Shown piece after piece: positions 6,604 through 7,892 of a stretch of DNA of 7,892 nucleotides (position 1 is the stretch's first letter; each line of letters begins with the position of its first letter). The DNA lies in assembly GCA_903904765.1 (NCBI GenBank), contig CAIVEA010000728.1:1-7892 (forward strand), given 5' to 3'. The position numbers and the translations under genes were made by a program. Source of the stretch: an uncultured Chloroflexota bacterium. Its GTDB lineage: Bacteria > Chloroflexota > Anaerolineae > Aggregatilineales > Phototrophicaceae. Below the pieces are notes generated by a model. It did no database searches and was not told the origin of the DNA. It saw only the letters and a list, made by a program, of their open reading frames with translations.

Positions 6604-6620
6604 CGCAACACAGTGTTGCG
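6604..6620. promoter_or_regulatory. Perfect 17-bp palindrome, candidate operator for ald
   Basis: CGCAACAC (6604-6611), one central A, then GTGTTGCG (6613-6620): an exact 8-bp inverted repeat. It ends 19 bases before the GTG start of alanine dehydrogenase and just ahead of its ribosome-binding site. Size, symmetry and position suit a dimeric repressor or activator site. No T run follows, and the one-base spacer is too short for a hairpin loop, so a terminator is unlikely. The regulator is not identifiable from the window; Lrp/AsnC-family control of ald is known in other bacteria, but this does not resemble a site I can name. Confidence 0.55.
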
Positions 6621-6625
6621 AAAAT

Positions 6626-6631
6626 AAAGGG
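6626..6631 (+). promoter_or_regulatory. Ribosome-binding site deciding the GTG start of ald
   Basis: AAAGGG lies eight bases before GTG 6640 and eleven before GTG 6643, so the first GTG is the better spaced start. Confidence 0.6.
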
Positions 6632-6639
6632 TAAAAATC

Positions 6640-7743
6640 GTGGTGAACATAGGCATTCCAAAAGAAATTCGGGATAACGAGTTCCGCGTGGCACTGCCCC
6701 CGAACGGGGTGCGCGAGTTGGTTCGGCACGGGCATAAGGTGGTAGTGGAAACGGGAGCAGGCACAGGCAGCGCCTTTAGCGATGACGAGTATGTGAAGGC
6801 TGGCGCGAAGATCGCTTACAGCACCGAAGAAGCGTGGGGGCGGGCGGATGTGGTTTTGAAGGTCAAAGACCCGCAGCCGTCAGAATACGCCTTCTTGCGC
6901 TCCGGCCTGATTTTGTTCGCCTATATGCACTTGGTCACGGACGAGAAGTTGACGCAAACGCTCCTCAGCAGCGGCATCACGGCGATGGCCTATGAAACCG
7001 TCGAGGACGAACACGGGCGGTTGCCGCTGCTCCAGCCCATGAGTGAAGTGGCGGGGCGCATGGCGACGCAGTTGGCGGCGCAGTACCTCGAAAAACCGGC
7101 AGGCGGGCGCGGCATCTTGATGGGCGGCATCCCCGGTGTGAAACCGGCGCATGTGGTCATCCTCGGCGCGGGGACGGTGGGAACGCATGCCGCCATGATC
7201 GCGCTCGGCATGGGGGCGCGGGTGTCGCTGCTGGATGTGAATATGGATCGGCTGCGTTATCTGGATGAAACCATGTCGTATCGCGGGCGGTTGACCACCC
7301 TTGCCTCCAACGAAACCAACATTGCAGATGCTATCAGCACAGCGGACGCAGTGATCGGCGCGGTACTCATCACCGGGCGGCGTGCGCCACGCCTGATTAC
7401 CCGCGACATGCTCTCACTCATGCCGAAGAACAGCGTGATTGTGGATGTGGCAGTTGATCAGGGCGGGTGTGTGGAAACCACGCATCCCACCACCCACAGC
7501 AACCCCACCTACTTTGTGGACGGCGTGCTGCATTACGGCGTTGCCAATATGCCGGGGGCAGTGCCGCGCACATCCAGCTTCGGGCTGGCGAACGCCACGC
7601 TGCGCTACATCCTGAAGATGGCGGATGTCGGCCTTGAGGCGGCGCTGGCGGAGGATGCGGGCTTTGCCAAAGGGCTGGTGATCGCGGGTGGGCAGGTCAA
7701 GCATCCGGCGGTTGCCGACACCTTCGGCCTGCTGCTGGGGTAG
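6640..7743 (+). CDS. ald: Alanine dehydrogenase (367 aa)
   Basis: Catalyses reversible NAD-dependent oxidative deamination of L-alanine to pyruvate and ammonia in the cytoplasm, linking amino-acid nitrogen to central carbon metabolism. The N-terminus IGIPKEIRDNEFRVAL is the classical AlaDH/PNT signature. Family landmarks are all present: Arg16 and Lys76 (KVKDP) for substrate binding, His97 (YMHLV), SEVAGRMA (135-142), the Rossmann glycine motif GAGTVG (176-181), the VDVAVDQGG segment with Asp273, and NMPGAVPRTS near the C-terminus. Length is slightly below the usual 370-378 aa, with a short C-terminal tail; nothing essential appears lost. Lack of a second transhydrogenase subunit nearby and the whole-length match favour Ald over PntA. 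The GTG at 6640 is chosen because AAAGGG (6626-6631) lies eight bases upstream; a second GTG follows directly at 6643. It is monocistronic in this window: divergent neighbour on the left, terminator on the right. Confidence 0.96.
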   Translation: MVNIGIPKEIRDNEFRVALPPNGVRELVRHGHKVVVETGAGTGSAFSDDEYVKAGAKIAYSTEEAWGRADVVLKVKDPQPSEYAFLRSGLILFAYMHLVTDEKLTQTLLSSGITAMAYETVEDEHGRLPLLQPMSEVAGRMATQLAAQYLEKPAGGRGILMGGIPGVKPAHVVILGAGTVGTHAAMIALGMGARVSLLDVNMDRLRYLDETMSYRGRLTTLASNETNIADAISTADAVIGAVLITGRRAPRLITRDMLSLMPKNSVIVDVAVDQGGCVETTHPTTHSNPTYFVDGVLHYGVANMPGAVPRTSSFGLANATLRYILKMADVGLEAALAEDAGFAKGLVIAGGQVKHPAVADTFGLLLG

Positions 7744-7770
7744 GGTTGGGGATTCAATCTTCTTTCATAG

Positions 7771-7798
7771 GGACACGGCACGCAGCCGTGTCCTTTTT
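7771..7798 (+). terminator. Rho-independent terminator of ald
   Basis: A perfect 9-bp GC-rich stem, GGACACGGC (7771-7779) with GCCGTGTCC (7785-7793), closes a five-base loop ACGCA and is followed directly by five T. It begins 27 bases after the ald stop. There is no T run on the other strand, so it acts for plus-strand transcription. The stem also resembles a palindromic repeat unit (see 7816-7843). Confidence 0.88.
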
Positions 7799-7815
7799 AT
7801 TCCCCTACAAACCAA

Positions 7816-7843
7816 GTAGACACAGATTGCGTCGTGTCTCTAC
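7816..7843. repeat. Imperfect palindromic element, possible dispersed repeat
   Basis: GTAGACAC (7816-7823) pairs with GTGTCTCTAC (7834-7843) leaving a two-base bulge; the loop is ten bases. The core GACAC...CGTGTC has the same ends and nearly the same spacing as the terminator stem at 7772-7792, suggesting two diverged members of a palindromic intergenic repeat family. Copy number elsewhere cannot be seen from this window. Confidence 0.4.
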
Positions 7844-7869
7844 GAATCCGAATCCCCGCCTTTGTCTGA

Positions 7870-7889
7870 CTCCCTTCGCTCTGAGGGAG
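7870..7889. repeat. Short hairpin at the right edge
   Basis: CTCCCT (7870-7875) and AGGGAG (7884-7889) form a perfect 6-bp stem around an eight-base loop. There is no T run after it within the window. It may be part of a longer repeat cut by the edge. Confidence 0.3.
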
Positions 7890-7892
7890 AAG

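Noticed and set aside
6364..6735. 123-codon minus-strand frame covering the spacer and the start of ald
   Set aside because: It runs antisense through the conserved ald N-terminus, and its product has no family features or supported start.
1..7892. CRISPR array, tRNA, rRNA or transposase genes
   Set aside because: No regularly spaced direct repeats, no cloverleaf or rRNA-like stretches and no transposase motifs were seen on either strand.

Overview
The window looks like chromosomal DNA of a free-living bacterium with moderately high GC, dense genes and short spacers. Tandem lineage-specific paralogues, an FHA/receiver signalling protein and palindromic repeats between genes would suit Chloroflexota (Anaerolineae-like). 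That placement is an inference from general style; no rRNA or marker gene is present to confirm it.

Left half (1-3932, minus strand): three tandem genes encode one paralogous family that I do not recognise. Each has an N-terminal segment that reads like an Ig-like beta-sandwich and a mainly helical C-terminal region. In transcription order they are 3932-2586 (intact, 448 aa), 2439-1087 (intact, 450 aa) and 1075 to beyond the left edge. The third copy breaks frame at a G run at 745-748 and continues open in another frame to base 1. A good promoter candidate at 2485-2514 lies inside the array, so the second and third genes may form their own transcription unit.

Middle (3933-6359): a compact divergent spacer separates the array from a plus-strand patatin-like phospholipase (4030-5145) with a complete Ser-Asp dyad. 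It converges on, and overlaps by 28 bp, a minus-strand FHA-receiver-FHA protein (5118-6359). The receiver keeps the phospho-acceptor Asp and the Lys but has lost the paired acidic metal-binding residues.

Right (6360-7892): a 280-bp divergent spacer carries a perfect 17-bp palindrome just upstream of an alanine dehydrogenase gene (6640-7743). This gene ends at a strong intrinsic terminator (7771-7798). The remaining 90 bases hold two further palindromic elements and no gene.

How the genes might work together: alanine dehydrogenase looks like an independent metabolic gene. The three paralogues, the lipase and the FHA-receiver-FHA protein could be a functional neighbourhood of signal-controlled lipid hydrolysis plus scaffold-like proteins. 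This rests on adjacency alone. The best candidate for something undescribed is the paralogue family.
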